Shown here: in pieces, positions 1 through 9,643 of the stretch
Layout of the letters: each line of letters starts with the position of its first letter
Numbering within the stretch: position 1 is the stretch's first letter
From: Sphingopyxis witflariensis
Lineage (GTDB): Bacteria > Pseudomonadota > Alphaproteobacteria > Sphingomonadales > Sphingomonadaceae
DNA: 64,000 nucleotides
Direction of reading: 5' to 3'
Assembly: GCF_002205635.1 (NCBI RefSeq)
Contig: NZ_NISJ01000001.1
Location: 744,001-808,000 of the forward strand
The notes under the pieces: model-generated
What the model was told of the DNA's origin: nothing
Databases searched by the model: none
Seen by the model: only the letters and a program-made list of their open reading frames with translations
Program-made: the position numbers and the translations under genes

Positions 1-2096
1 AGCAAATCTGCGCCGCCAAGGCTGTAGCCGGCGAGGATCTGCGCCGCCTGCATCACCTGTTCCTGATAAACGAAAATGCCATAGGTTTCGGCGAGGATGC
101 CCTCGAGCAGCGGGTGCGGATAGGCGATTGGCTCGCGGCCGTTCTTGCGCGCGCCGAAGAGCGGAATATTGTCCATAGGCCCCGGGCGATAGAGCGCGAC
201 GAGCGCGATGATATCGCCGAAATTGGTCGGCTTCACCGCCGACAGCGTCCGCCGCATCCCTTCAGATTCCAGCTGGAACACCCCGACGGTCTCGCCGCGC
301 TGGAGCAGTTCGTAAACCCCCACATCGTCCCACGCGAGCGTATCTAGGTCCACGTCGATCCCGCGCAGTGCGAGCAAGCGGCGCGTTTCGCGGAGCACCG
401 ACAGCGTCTTGAGCCCCAGAAAGTCGAATTTCACCAGCCCCGCGCTCTCGACATATTTCATGTCGAACTGCGTCACCGGCATGTCCGAACGCGGATCGCG
501 ATACAGCGGGACAAGCTGGTCGAGCGGGCGATCGCCGATCACCACGCCCGCCGCGTGGGTCGAACTGTGACGCGGCAAGCCTTCGAGCTGCTTCGCCATA
601 TCGAACAGGCGGCGCACCCCGTCATCCTGCTTATATTCGGCCATCAGCTCGGCAACGCCGTTGAGCGCGCGATCCAGTGTCCACGGGTCGGTCGGATGGT
701 TTGGCACCAGCTTCGCGAGCCGGTCGACTTGACCATAGCTCATCTGAAGCACGCGCCCGGTGTCCTTCAATACCGCGCGCGCCTTCAGCTTTCCGAAGGT
801 GATGATCTGCGCGACGGTATCGCGGCCATATTTTTCCTGCACATAGCGGATCACTTCGCCGCGCCGCGTTTCGCAGAAATCGATGTCGAAGTCGGGCATC
901 GACACGCGTTCGGGGTTGAGGAAGCGTTCGAACAGCAGGCCGAGCTTGAGCGGATCGAGGTCGGTGATCGTCAGCGCCCAGGCGACGACGCTGCCCGCGC
1001 CCGAACCACGCCCCGGACCCACCGGAATATCGTGATTCTTCGCCCATTTTATGAAGTCGGCAACGATCAGGAAGTAGCCCGGAAAGCCCATCTGGACGAT
1101 CACGCCGACCTCGAAATCGAGCCGTTCGTCATAGGCCTGCCGCTGTTCGTCGCTCAGATCCTCAACATGCGCAAGCCGCGCGTCCAGCCCCGCGCGCGCA
1201 TCCTGCGCCAACTGCATCGCCTCGCCCTCGCGGTCACCGGCAAGGCTTGGCAAAATCGGAGCGCGCTTCGGCGCCATGAAGGCGCAGCGCTGCGCGACGA
1301 CCAGCGTGTTGCGCATCGCCTCGGGCAGGTCCGAAAACGCATCCTCCATCGCCTCGGCCGGCTTCAGCCAGGCTTCGGGGCTGCTGACGCGGCGATCGAC
1401 GCTTTCGACATAGGCCGATTGCGCGATGCACAGCATCGCGTCGTGCGCCGCGTGGAATTGCGGTTCGACGAAGCTTGCGGGATTGGTCGCGACGATCGGT
1501 AGCGCGCGCGCATAGGCGAGGTCGATCAGCGCCTTTTCGGCCGCAATCTCGGCCGCGTCACCGCGCCGCGATAATTCGATATAGAGCCGGTCGGCGAACA
1601 AAGCCTCCAACTGCTCGACATAATCATTCGCCGCGGTCGCCTGTTCGCCAGCGAGCAACCGCGCCAGCGCGCCCTCGCCGCCGCCGGTCAGACAGATCAG
1701 CCCATCGGTCTTCCCCGCCATATGCGACAGGGTGACATGCGGATCCTGCTCGATCGGCCGATCCAGATGCGCCGCGGACACCAGCGCGCATAGATTATTA
1801 TAACCGTCCTCGTCCTGCGCATAGAGCGCCAGCCAGTCGATCAGCGGCGCGCCGTTCGCCAGCCGCTGTCCGGGCCGCGCGACGCTGAGCAATGTGCCGA
1901 CGATCGGCTGGATGCCCGCCGCCTTGCATGCGTCGCCAAAGGCCATCGCGCCGTAAAGCCCGTTGCGGTCGCAGACCGCGATCGCCGGAAACCCCCTATC
2001 GCGCGCCGCTTTCGCAACCGCTTTCGGTTCGATCGCCCCCTCCAGCATGGTGAAACTGGAAAAGACGCGAAGGGGGACAAAGGGGCTGTAGGCCAT
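1..2096 (-). CDS. dnaE: DNA polymerase III subunit alpha (partial, N-terminal 698 residues)
   Basis: This is the catalytic subunit of the replicative DNA polymerase; its C-terminus lies beyond the left edge. Reading leftwards from ATG at 2096 the protein opens MAYSPFVPLRVFSS. The polymerase-core motif PDFDIDF, carrying catalytic aspartates, falls near residue 400 (DNA about 890-905), preceded by the glycine-rich GPGRGSGAGS block. The N-terminal PHP domain looks inactivated: the usual HxH start is RVFSS (residues 10-14) and the later TDH-type motif is CDRNG, so metal-binding histidines are missing and proofreading presumably depends on a separate epsilon subunit. It follows gpx and lolCD on the same strand, separated from gpx by an inverted repeat. 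Confidence 0.96.
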   Translation of the reverse strand, partial: MAYSPFVPLRVFSSFTMLEGAIEPKAVAKAARDRGFPAIAVCDRNGLYGAMAFGDACKAAGIQPIVGTLLSVARPGQRLANGAPLIDWLALYAQDEDGYNNLCALVSAAHLDRPIEQDPHVTLSHMAGKTDGLICLTGGGEGALARLLAGEQATAANDYVEQLEALFADRLYIELSRRGDAAEIAAEKALIDLAYARALPIVATNPASFVEPQFHAAHDAMLCIAQSAYVESVDRRVSSPEAWLKPAEAMEDAFSDLPEAMRNTLVVAQRCAFMAPKRAPILPSLAGDREGEAMQLAQDARAGLDARLAHVEDLSDEQRQAYDERLDFEVGVIVQMGFPGYFLIVADFIKWAKNHDIPVGPGRGSGAGSVVAWALTITDLDPLKLGLLFERFLNPERVSMPDFDIDFCETRRGEVIRYVQEKYGRDTVAQIITFGKLKARAVLKDTGRVLQMSYGQVDRLAKLVPNHPTDPWTLDRALNGVAELMAEYKQDDGVRRLFDMAKQLEGLPRHSSTHAAGVVIGDRPLDQLVPLYRDPRSDMPVTQFDMKYVESAGLVKFDFLGLKTLSVLRETRRLLALRGIDVDLDTLAWDDVGVYELLQRGETVGVFQLESEGMRRTLSAVKPTNFGDIIALVALYRPGPMDNIPLFGARKNGREPIAYPHPLLEGILAETYGIFVYQEQVMQAAQILAGYSLGGADL

Positions 2097-2150
2097 CGGA
2101 TGACGCTAGCGCCACCATTGCGATTCGACCATGGCCGTAATTCACAGAAT

Positions 2151-2246
2151 CGTCATTGCGAGCGAAGCGAAGCAATCTCCAGCTATCACCCTCACGCTGC
2201 GCAGACGGCTGGAGATTGCTTCGTCGCTGCGCTCCTCGCAATGACG
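2151..2246. repeat. Imperfect inverted repeat, copy 1 of a CGTCATTGCGAG family
   Basis: The outer arms CGTCATTGCGAG (2151-2162) and CTCGCAATGACG (2235-2246) are exact reverse complements. The inner arms AGCAATCTCCAGC (2171-2183) and GCTGGAGATTGCT (2208-2220) pair as well, giving a long cruciform or hairpin between gpx and dnaE. The same outer arms recur at 35878-35961. It looks like a dispersed intergenic repeat (MITE/REP-like). No ORF is associated with it. Confidence 0.85.
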
Positions 2247-2251
2247 ACAGC

Positions 2252-2728
2252 TTACCCCAACAATTCCTCAATCTCTTTGCGCAATTGCTCGGGCTTGGTC
2301 GTCGGCGCATGCCGCGACACGACCTTGCCGTCGCGATCGACCAGAAACTTGGTAAAATTCCACTTGATCCCGCTGCCGAGCAGCCCGGTCTTCTCGCCCT
2401 TCAGGTGCTTGAAGATCGGATCGGCATCGCTGCCGTTGACGTCAATCTTCGCCATCACCGGAAAGCTGACGTCATAGGTCAGCGAACAGAAGTTCGCGAT
2501 TTCGGCGGCATTACCCGGCTCCTGCGCGCCAAACTGGTTGCACGGAAAGGCCAATATCTCGAGCCCGCGATCCTTATAATCGCGGTACAATTCCTCCAGC
2601 CCCTCATATTGCGGGGTGAAGCCGCATTTCGACGCGGTGTTGACGATCAGCAGCACCTTGCCGCGATAATCCGCCATCGATTGCTGCCCGCCGCCGGGTA
2701 GCGGTGCCGAAAGATCGTAAAGTGCCAT
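2252..2728 (-). CDS. Glutathione peroxidase family protein (thiol type)
   Basis: This 158-residue thioredoxin-fold peroxidase reduces hydroperoxides. The peroxidatic residue is Cys35 in NTASKCGFTPQY (not selenocysteine). The conserved Gln65 (FPCNQFG) and Trp123-Asn124 (KWNFTKF) complete the catalytic tetrad. Cys81 in NFCSLTY sits where the resolving cysteine of thioredoxin-dependent Gpx enzymes lies, so the reductant is more likely thioredoxin than glutathione. It has no signal peptide and is probably cytoplasmic. It lies 29 bp downstream of lolD on the same strand, so read-through from lolCD is plausible. Length is normal for the bacterial family (BtuE/Gpx). Confidence 0.94.
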   Translation of the reverse strand: MALYDLSAPLPGGGQQSMADYRGKVLLIVNTASKCGFTPQYEGLEELYRDYKDRGLEILAFPCNQFGAQEPGNAAEIANFCSLTYDVSFPVMAKIDVNGSDADPIFKHLKGEKTGLLGSGIKWNFTKFLVDRDGKVVSRHAPTTKPEQLRKEIEELLG

Positions 2729-2757
2729 AAAATGTCCCCTCCACTGTTGGGCGCAGC

Positions 2758-3427
<670 letters not shown>

Positions 3428-3435
<8 letters not shown>

Positions 3436-4678
3436 AACGCAGCACCTGCACCGGATCGGTATTCGCCGCTTTCAGCGCGGGATAAAGCGTCGCGAGGAAA
3501 CTGAAGACGACTGCCATCACCGCGATCCCGGTGATTTCGAAAGGATCGGGCTTCGACGGCAGTTCAGTGAGGAAACGGATCGACGGGTCCCATAAGGGCT
3601 GACCGGTCAAAAATTCGACCCCGCGCAACACGCCTTGCCGGAAGTAGAGCAAGCCAAAACCGAAAACCATGCCCATCATTGTGCCCGCGACGCCGATCGA
3701 CAACCCAATCGCCATGAAGATGCGCATAACCGAATCGCGCGGCGCGCCCATCGTGCGCAGGATTGCCATGTCGCGCGTCTTGGCGCGCACCAGCATGATC
3801 AGCGACGACACGATGTTGAACGCCGCGACGAGGACGATCAGCGACAATATGACGAACATCGCGACGCGCTCGATCGACAGCGCCTCGAACAGACTGGCGT
3901 TCATCGATCTCCAGTCTGAAATCACCGCCTGCGCCGCCACTTTTTCGGCCAGCGGTTTCAATATCTCGCCCACCTTGTCAGGATCAGTGACCTTGACCTC
4001 GATCATCCCGATCTGGTCGCCGGTGAGCAACAGCAACTGCGCATCCTCCATCGGCATGACGACATAGGCCTTGTCGAAATCATAGACGCCAATCTCGAAA
4101 ACCGCCGATACGCGGTAACTAATCTCGCGCGGCACCGTGCCGAACGGGGTCGACCGCCCCGCCGGATTGATGATCGTAATGTTCGACCCGACGCTCGCAC
4201 CAATATTGCGCGCCAGTTCGCTGCCGATCGCGACATTGCCCGAAAGGGAGGTCAGCGTGTCGAGGCTGCCCTGCAACACCTTGCCGCCAAGCGTTTCATT
4301 CTTGCGAATGTCGGCCACGGTCATTCCGCGCACCAAAATCCCTTCGACGCGGCCATTGAATGTCGTGAGCAATGGCTGTTCGATCAACGGCGTCGCCGAC
4401 ACCACATCCGGGGTCGCCTTCGCCTGCTTCAGCACGCCTTGCCAGTCGTCGAGCCTGCCGCCGAAACCCTGCACCACCGCATGGCCGTTCAACCCGACGA
4501 TCTTGTCGAACAGGTCGGCGCGCACCCCGTTCATCACGCTCATCACGATCACCAGCGCCGCAACGCCCAGCGTCACCGCGATAAAGCTGAACGCCGCGGC
4601 GACGAAGATGAACCCTTCGCCGCGCTGCGGAAGCATATAGCGTTTGAAGATGGTGCGCTCATAGGGACGCAGGATCAT
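3428..4678 (-). CDS. lolC: Lipoprotein-releasing system permease LolC/LolE
   Basis: This 416-residue inner-membrane permease of the FtsX/LolCE family is the membrane part of the lipoprotein-release machine. A first membrane helix lies at about residues 24-48. A large periplasmic domain follows, and a C-terminal block of three helices begins near residue 270 ([18 protein letters not shown]). The conserved [17 protein letters not shown] stretch, the coupling segment to LolD, is present. Only one such permease gene is next to lolD, which is typical of alphaproteobacteria where a single LolC/E-like protein serves (LolF-like arrangement). ATG at 4678 is the start chosen. Confidence 0.94.
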
Positions 4679-5172
4679 GGAGCGGGCGGCCTTTGGGGCG
4701 CGATGCGCATTGCGGTCATGTCGCTGCTTTAGGGAGCCAGGGCAGTGCTGGCAATGGGGCCGCCCTACCGGACTTTATTGCGAACAGCTCGCAAAACCTG
4801 TTGCCCAATGGCCACAGCCCTCCGCAAAAGGACAAGCCGACGCTTGCGGAAGGGTGACAAACCCCCACCGGCGTCCTAGCCCCTTCGCTTCTGGATCACG
4901 CGGCGAAAGGCCCGGTTTCAGGGAGTGCATGGTCATTCGCCTGACCTGCACAAAAGGGGGATGGCGAAGTTCGTCACAGGCGCCCGGGTCTCGCAAGAGG
5001 CCCGGGCGTTGTGATTCAGGGTGCGCGCAATCCGTAACTCCGTTCGCGCCATCGCGCGCAAAGCAGCCATTCGCTCAAAGCCCCTAGATTACACAACAAT
5101 ATATAACTGCCGATGATGCCTTCCGTACATGTCAGGTTGACCACATCAATGTCGACAGATAGCTCATGCACC
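4679..5172. other. Non-coding stretch with strong secondary structure; possible ncRNA
   Basis: No credible gene is seen here. Reading plus, TGGCAATGGG (4750-4759) can pair with CCCAATGGCCA (about 4804-4814) around an inner hairpin, TTGCGA-ACAGC-TCGCAA (4788-4804). Next comes CCCTCCGCAA...TTGCGGAAGGG (about 4818-4854). Finally there is a GC-rich stem CGCCCGGG (4981-4988) with CCCGGGCG (5001-5008), followed by TTGTGATT. The order of hairpins ending in a terminator-like stem suggests a small RNA of roughly 275 nt on the plus strand. It does not match remembered cores of SRP RNA, RNase P or tmRNA; 6S RNA could not be excluded by eye. Confidence 0.35.
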
Positions 5173-5673
5173 ATGAAGGTTGCCACATTGTTGATCGCTT
5201 TATTCTGCACCGTAGGAGTGGGCGCTCAATCTCCATCCTGTTCAATGCCAGACGCGATGCTCGTTTCGGGTTTACCCCTAGGCACGACGTTCCGCGCGAA
5301 TAGCCAAGGTCATTTCACTTCTTGTTTACCGCCATCAGGCAAGAAACGATCAACGGCTTTCGAAAAAAGCTGTACAAACTTTCTGATGCTGATCGGCCAA
5401 ACCAAATCCGTGACGCCAATCAATCCCCAGGCGTGGCGAATGCAGCGTCCCGGCTCGATATCTTCCCAAGCAAATGGCACAACGGTGCTGAAGTTACACA
5501 TTTCATCTGAAGGCAAGCCCGAGACTTGCCTTGTCATCACATCCAGCGGCCACCCCATCCTCGATGAAGCAGCCTGTAGGCAGATGACACAGCAAGCGGA
5601 TTTCCTCCCGGCAATGGACTGCGGCGGCAATCCAATTGCGTCAACATACACACGATCGGTGGTGTGGAAGTAA
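5173..5673 (+). CDS. Small secreted protein with a TonB C-terminal-like domain
   Basis: This is a 166-residue product from ATG 5173; an upstream ATG at 5113 would place extra residues before a clear signal peptide, MKVATLLIALFCTVGVGA. The C-terminal 65 residues match the TonB C-terminal pattern: a hydrophobic strand, EGKPETCLV, SSGHPILDEAACR, F-PA-D-GG-P, and a final SVVWK. There is no N-terminal membrane anchor beyond the signal peptide and no proline-rich spacer, so it is not a complete energy transducer. The region is clearly lower in GC than its neighbours, suggesting acquisition. Its stop codon abuts the stop of the convergent crp-like gene. Confidence 0.7.
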   Translation: MKVATLLIALFCTVGVGAQSPSCSMPDAMLVSGLPLGTTFRANSQGHFTSCLPPSGKKRSTAFEKSCTNFLMLIGQTKSVTPINPQAWRMQRPGSISSQANGTTVLKLHISSEGKPETCLVITSSGHPILDEAACRQMTQQADFLPAMDCGGNPIASTYTRSVVWK

Positions 5674-6357
5674 TTACCCCTCGGATTCGCTGATATCCTC
5701 AAGCATATCGGTATCAAGCACGCGCACCCGCCCCTGTTCGAGCGAGATGACCCCCGATTCCTCCCAGCTCCTCAGCTGGCGGTTGATATGCTCGCGGCTC
5801 ATCCCCGCGAAATTTCCAAGCTCGGTCTGGCTCAGCTCGACACGGTGCGTCGCCTCGACGTCCTGCCGGATCAGCCGCTTAAGATAGCGGGCAAGCCGCG
5901 GACCCGACGCATAGGCGCGGTCGCTTTCGATCGTCTGGTCGGCGGTGCGCAGCCGCCGCGCGAGCTGCTGCATCAGCGACCAGGCGAAATCGGGATGGCT
6001 CGCGGCGAAATCGCGCAGCGCATTGCGGCCGAGCTGGAGCGCAACGCCCGCGCTGGTCGCCACGACCGATGCGGTACGCTCGCCGCCGTCGAGCAGCGCA
6101 ATCTCGCCCAGCACCGCGCCGGGTTCGGCATAGGCCAGCACAATCTCGCGCCCATGCGGGCTCAACATCGACACGCGCGCGCTGCCCTCGGTCAGGATGA
6201 GCATGCTGTCGCCCGCCTCACCCTGGCTGAGCAATTCCTTGCCCTTGATGAAATTGACCTGGACCGCGCGACCCGCAAGGTCGGCCCAATCCTGAAGGCT
6301 CAGACCGGAAAAAATGCTGTCGGGGCCCTGCAATGCGGCGAGTTTCGCGTGATCCAT
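5674..6357 (-). CDS. Crp/Fnr family transcriptional regulator
   Basis: This 227-residue regulator has an N-terminal cyclic-nucleotide-binding-like barrel. The segment VLGEIALLDGGERTASV resembles the phosphate-binding cassette. A dimerisation helix follows, then a C-terminal winged helix with recognition segment GNFAGMSREHINRQL. It has no cysteines, so it is not an iron-sulfur FNR sensor. It lies 27 bp downstream of pyrG on the same strand, so it may share transcription with secG-pyrG. The ligand and targets cannot be told from sequence. It is convergent with the TonB-C-like gene with zero spacing. Confidence 0.9.
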   Translation of the reverse strand: MDHAKLAALQGPDSIFSGLSLQDWADLAGRAVQVNFIKGKELLSQGEAGDSMLILTEGSARVSMLSPHGREIVLAYAEPGAVLGEIALLDGGERTASVVATSAGVALQLGRNALRDFAASHPDFAWSLMQQLARRLRTADQTIESDRAYASGPRLARYLKRLIRQDVEATHRVELSQTELGNFAGMSREHINRQLRSWEESGVISLEQGRVRVLDTDMLEDISESEG

Positions 6358-6384
6358 GCCCCTGTCCTTCCCTGTCGCCCCGCC

Positions 6385-8016
6385 TCAGACGAGGCGGCTC
6401 TGCTTCACCGCCGCTTCGATGAACCCGGCAAACAAGGGGTGCGGATCGAAAGGCTTCGACTTGAGTTCCGGATGGAACTGCACCCCGATAAACCACGGAT
6501 GGTCCGGCCGCTCAACGATTTCCGGCAGCATGCCATCGGGTGACATGCCCGAAAAGACCAGCCCACCCTTTTCAAGGCTCTCGCGATAAGCGCCGTTGAC
6601 CTCATAGCGGTGGCGGTGGCGCTCGCTGATCTCGTTCGCGCCATAGATGGCGGCGACATGGCTGTTCGGCGACAGCTTGGCTTCATAGGCGCCCAGCCGC
6701 ATCGTGCCGCCCATATCGGTGTTGGCGCCGCGCTGTTGCAGGCCCTCGGCGCTCATCCATTCGGTGATCAGACCGACGATCGGCTCGTCGGTCGGGCCGA
6801 ATTCGGTGCTCGACGCCTTTTCGATCCCGCTGGTGTTCCGCGCACCCTCGATGCACGCCATTTGCATGCCAAGGCAGATGCCAAAGAAAGGCACACCGCG
6901 TTCGCGCGCAAAGCGCACGCTGGCAATCTTGCCCTCCGACCCGCGCTCGCCGAACCCGCCGGGCACGAGAATACCGTGCATCGGTTCCAGATTCGCGGCG
7001 AGCTCGTCGGCCTGCTCAAAAATTTCGGCATCGAGCCAACGGATATTGACCTTCACCCGGTGCGCCAGCCCGCCATGGACCAATGCCTCGTTGAGCGACT
7101 TATAGGCATCGGGCAGCGACACATATTTGCCGACGACGCCGATCGTGACTTCACCCTCGGGATGCTGTTTGCGATCCATGATGTCGTACCAGCGCGTCAG
7201 ATCCGGGTCGGGCGCGTCATGGATGCCGAAATGCCGCAACACCTCGGTATCGAGACCTTCGCCATGATATTGGACCGGCACCGAATAAATGCTGTCGGCG
7301 TCGAGCGCGGGAATCACGGCTTCCTTGCGGACGTTGCAGAATTGCGCGATTTTCGCACGCTCGCTGTCGGGCAGCGGCTTTTCGCAGCGGCACAGCAAAA
7401 TTTCGGGCTGAACGCCCAGCGACGCCAGTTCGCGTACGCTGTGTTGCGTCGGCTTGGTCTTCAGCTCGCCGGCGGCCGCAATATAGGGGACCAGCGTCAC
7501 ATGGACCGAAAGCGTCTTGTCGCGCCCCTCTTCGTTCCGCAGTTGGCGGATCGCTTCGATGAACGGCAGTGATTCGATATCGCCGACGGTGCCGCCAATC
7601 TCGCACAGCACGAAATCGAGATCGTCGATATCGGTGCGCGCAAAGGCCTTGATCGCGTCGGTGACGTGCGGGACGACCTGAACCGTCGCGCCCAGATAGT
7701 CGCCGCGGCGTTCCTTGGTGATGATCTGCTGATAGATGCGGCCCGAGGTGACATTGTCGCTCTGCCGCGCCGCAACGCCGGTAAAGCGTTCATAATGGCC
7801 CAGATCGAGGTCGGTTTCGGCCCCATCGTCGGTCACATAGACTTCGCCGTGCTGATAGGGCGACATCGTGCCCGGATCGACGTTCAGATAGGGATCGAAC
7901 TTCCGAATGCGGACGCGATAACCTCGCGCCTGCAACAGAGCCGCGAGGCTAGCCGCCATCAAACCTTTGCCAAGGGAGGAGACCACGCCGCCGGTGATAA
8001 AAATGAACCGCGCCAT
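6385..8016 (-). CDS. pyrG: CTP synthase
   Basis: This 543-residue enzyme makes CTP from UTP using ATP and glutamine, the last step of pyrimidine nucleotide synthesis. The amidoligase domain opens with [12 protein letters not shown] (P-loop-like). The C-terminal class I glutamine amidotransferase domain has the nucleophile in FGICLGMQ and the His-Glu pair in [12 protein letters not shown]. Full length. It is preceded by secG on the same strand across a 112-bp gap that contains a 9-bp perfect hairpin (8071-8093). Confidence 0.98.
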   Translation of the reverse strand: MARFIFITGGVVSSLGKGLMAASLAALLQARGYRVRIRKFDPYLNVDPGTMSPYQHGEVYVTDDGAETDLDLGHYERFTGVAARQSDNVTSGRIYQQIITKERRGDYLGATVQVVPHVTDAIKAFARTDIDDLDFVLCEIGGTVGDIESLPFIEAIRQLRNEEGRDKTLSVHVTLVPYIAAAGELKTKPTQHSVRELASLGVQPEILLCRCEKPLPDSERAKIAQFCNVRKEAVIPALDADSIYSVPVQYHGEGLDTEVLRHFGIHDAPDPDLTRWYDIMDRKQHPEGEVTIGVVGKYVSLPDAYKSLNEALVHGGLAHRVKVNIRWLDAEIFEQADELAANLEPMHGILVPGGFGERGSEGKIASVRFARERGVPFFGICLGMQMACIEGARNTSGIEKASSTEFGPTDEPIVGLITEWMSAEGLQQRGANTDMGGTMRLGAYEAKLSPNSHVAAIYGANEISERHRHRYEVNGAYRESLEKGGLVFSGMSPDGMLPEIVERPDHPWFIGVQFHPELKSKPFDPHPLFAGFIEAAVKQSRLV

Positions 8017-8070
8017 GGGAGGAAAGACTTACTCAACAGGAGGGGGACGGCGCAAGCCGTCGAATCGCTT

Positions 8071-8093
8071 GCGGCGGAAATAAATTCCGCCGC
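8071..8093. repeat. Perfect 9-bp hairpin between secG and pyrG
   Basis: GCGGCGGAA (8071-8079) and TTCCGCCGC (8085-8093) are perfect reverse complements with loop ATAAA. No T-tract follows on the minus strand, so it is not a clear intrinsic terminator. It could stabilise or partly attenuate the secG-pyrG transcript. Confidence 0.55.
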
Positions 8094-8128
8094 CTTGCGG
8101 GTGAAGTTGGGAGGCCGAAGCCGCCGGA

Positions 8129-8569
8129 TTATTTCTTGGCCGGTGCGCCCTGTGCCGGAGCCTCGGGAGCCGCAGCCGCTGCCACAGCGGCCGCCAGCGG
8201 ATCATCGGTGGCCGGAGTGGCGGGCGCTGCGCCCGGAGCGCCCTGCGCCGGGCCGGTCAGCGACGACGGGCCTGCCGCTGCGCCGCCGCTCTGCTGCGCG
8301 GTTTTCGACAGCGAGGTATCGATGCTCGATCCGCCACGGCCGACCGAAGCCATTGCCGCGAGAAGGATCGACAGACCGACGAACAGCGTCGCCAGGATTG
8401 TCGTTGCCCGGGTCATGAAATCCGCCGCACCGCGCGCCGAAAGCAGGCCCGCAGGGCTGCCGCCGACCCCCAGACCGCCACCTTCCGACTTTTGCATCAG
8501 AATGGCGCCGATCATCACGGCCGCAACAAGGGCCTGAACGACGAGCACAAAGGTGAACAGATTGGACAT
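8129..8569 (-). CDS. secG: Preprotein translocase subunit SecG
   Basis: This 146-residue auxiliary subunit of the SecYEG channel starts at MSNLFTFVLVVQALVAAV; the open frame extends to 8620 but the upstream part carries no membrane helix. Two membrane helices (about residues 4-24 and 52-72) flank the conserved SEGGGLG loop with FMTRATTILA following. The C-terminal tail is a low-complexity Ala/Pro/Gly extension typical of alphaproteobacterial SecG. It lies between tpiA and pyrG, a standard order in this lineage. Confidence 0.93.
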   Translation of the reverse strand: MSNLFTFVLVVQALVAAVMIGAILMQKSEGGGLGVGGSPAGLLSARGAADFMTRATTILATLFVGLSILLAAMASVGRGGSSIDTSLSKTAQQSGGAAAGPSSLTGPAQGAPGAAPATPATDDPLAAAVAAAAAPEAPAQGAPAKK

Positions 8570-8670
8570 CGAAATTTCCCGAACTTGCACGGCCTCACAC
8601 GGACCATGCCCGCCGCGCACATAGAGACGAAGCCGCTTCGCTTCAACCCACAGCGTGCGCGGATCTGCCT

Positions 8671-8714
8671 CGTATAAGCGTAGCCCCCGCGAAGGCGGGG
8701 GCTACGCTTATACG
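8671..8714. repeat. Perfect 20-bp inverted repeat directly behind tpiA
   Basis: The arms 8671-8690 and 8695-8714 are exact reverse complements over 20 bp, with loop GAAG. The right arm ends one base before the tpiA stop codon (8716-8718). The stem is long and GC-rich, but no T-run follows on either strand. It resembles a REP-like intergenic element more than a classical terminator, although it could stop or stabilise tpiA mRNA. Confidence 0.8.
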
Positions 8715-8715
8715 C

Positions 8716-9468
8716 TCAACCCAATGCCGCGGCCGCCGCCACGATCGGCAAGAACTTGGCTGCCGTCAGGCTCGCTCCGCCAACCAGCGCACCATCGACA
8801 TCGCCCGCATCCAGCAATTCGGCTGCATTCTCTCCATTGACCGAGCCACCATAAAGAATCCGCATATCGCCCGCCGCCGTCGCGCCCGCCTGTTCGGTCA
8901 GCTTGGCGCGGATCGCCCCATGCATCGCCGCGACGTCACCGACTGTCGGAACCAGCCCGGTACCGATCGCCCAGATCGGTTCATAAGCAATCGCCAGCCG
9001 CGCTGCATCGAAATCGCCGGGCAACGAGCCCGCAACCTGCGCCAGCACATATGCTATCGCATCGCCCGATTCGCGCACCTCGCGCGGTTCGCCAACGCAT
9101 AGGATGACCGAAAGACCGGCGCCGAGCGCCGCAATGGCCTTGGCCTGCACGTCGGCGTCGCTTTCGCCGCAACCTTCACGCCGTTCGCTATGCCCGACGA
9201 TCACCAACGTCGCACCCGCATCGGCGAGCATCGGCGCCGCAACCGAACCGGTGAAGGCGCCTGAGGTGGCGCTGTGGCAATCCTGCCCGCCAACCGCCGC
9301 GCCCGGCACCGCTGCGGCCATGGCACCGATCAGCGTGAAGGGCGGACACAGCGCGACATCGACCGCTGCATGATCCCTTGCCGCGGCGAAGATCGCCTGC
9401 GCTTCGCCGATCGAATCCGCCAGGCCGTTCATCTTCCAGTTGCCGACCACATATTTGCGCCGTGCCAT
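8716..9468 (-). CDS. tpiA: Triose-phosphate isomerase
   Basis: This 250-residue glycolytic TIM-barrel enzyme interconverts dihydroxyacetone phosphate and glyceraldehyde 3-phosphate. Catalytic residues are visible: Lys12 in GNWKMNG, His93 in VGHSERR, and Glu163 in AYEPIWAIGTG. The phosphate-binding YGGSVNGENA stretch is near the C-terminus. Divergent from ppiD across 175 bp, which should hold both promoters. Confidence 0.98.
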   Translation of the reverse strand: MARRKYVVGNWKMNGLADSIGEAQAIFAAARDHAAVDVALCPPFTLIGAMAAAVPGAAVGGQDCHSATSGAFTGSVAAPMLADAGATLVIVGHSERREGCGESDADVQAKAIAALGAGLSVILCVGEPREVRESGDAIAYVLAQVAGSLPGDFDAARLAIAYEPIWAIGTGLVPTVGDVAAMHGAIRAKLTEQAGATAAGDMRILYGGSVNGENAAELLDAGDVDGALVGGASLTAAKFLPIVAAAAALG

Positions 9469-9643
9469 TATCCTGCTTCTCCTGTTCGCGATATCAATGC
9501 CCCCGCCCTAGCGGCGCGCGGGGCGAAGTGGCAAGTCAGGTGCGCACTCCCGCCATCACGATACTTCCATTTCGCCGGGACAGACTCTAAAGCATCGCGC
9601 AACCGCGCTTTGACGAGCGCCTTCGCGAAAGAATGCCCGCTCC

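Noticed and set aside
555..1502. 315-codon open frame on the plus strand
   Set aside because: Antisense to dnaE; composition is that of a GC-rich shadow and the dnaE frame carries clear polymerase motifs.
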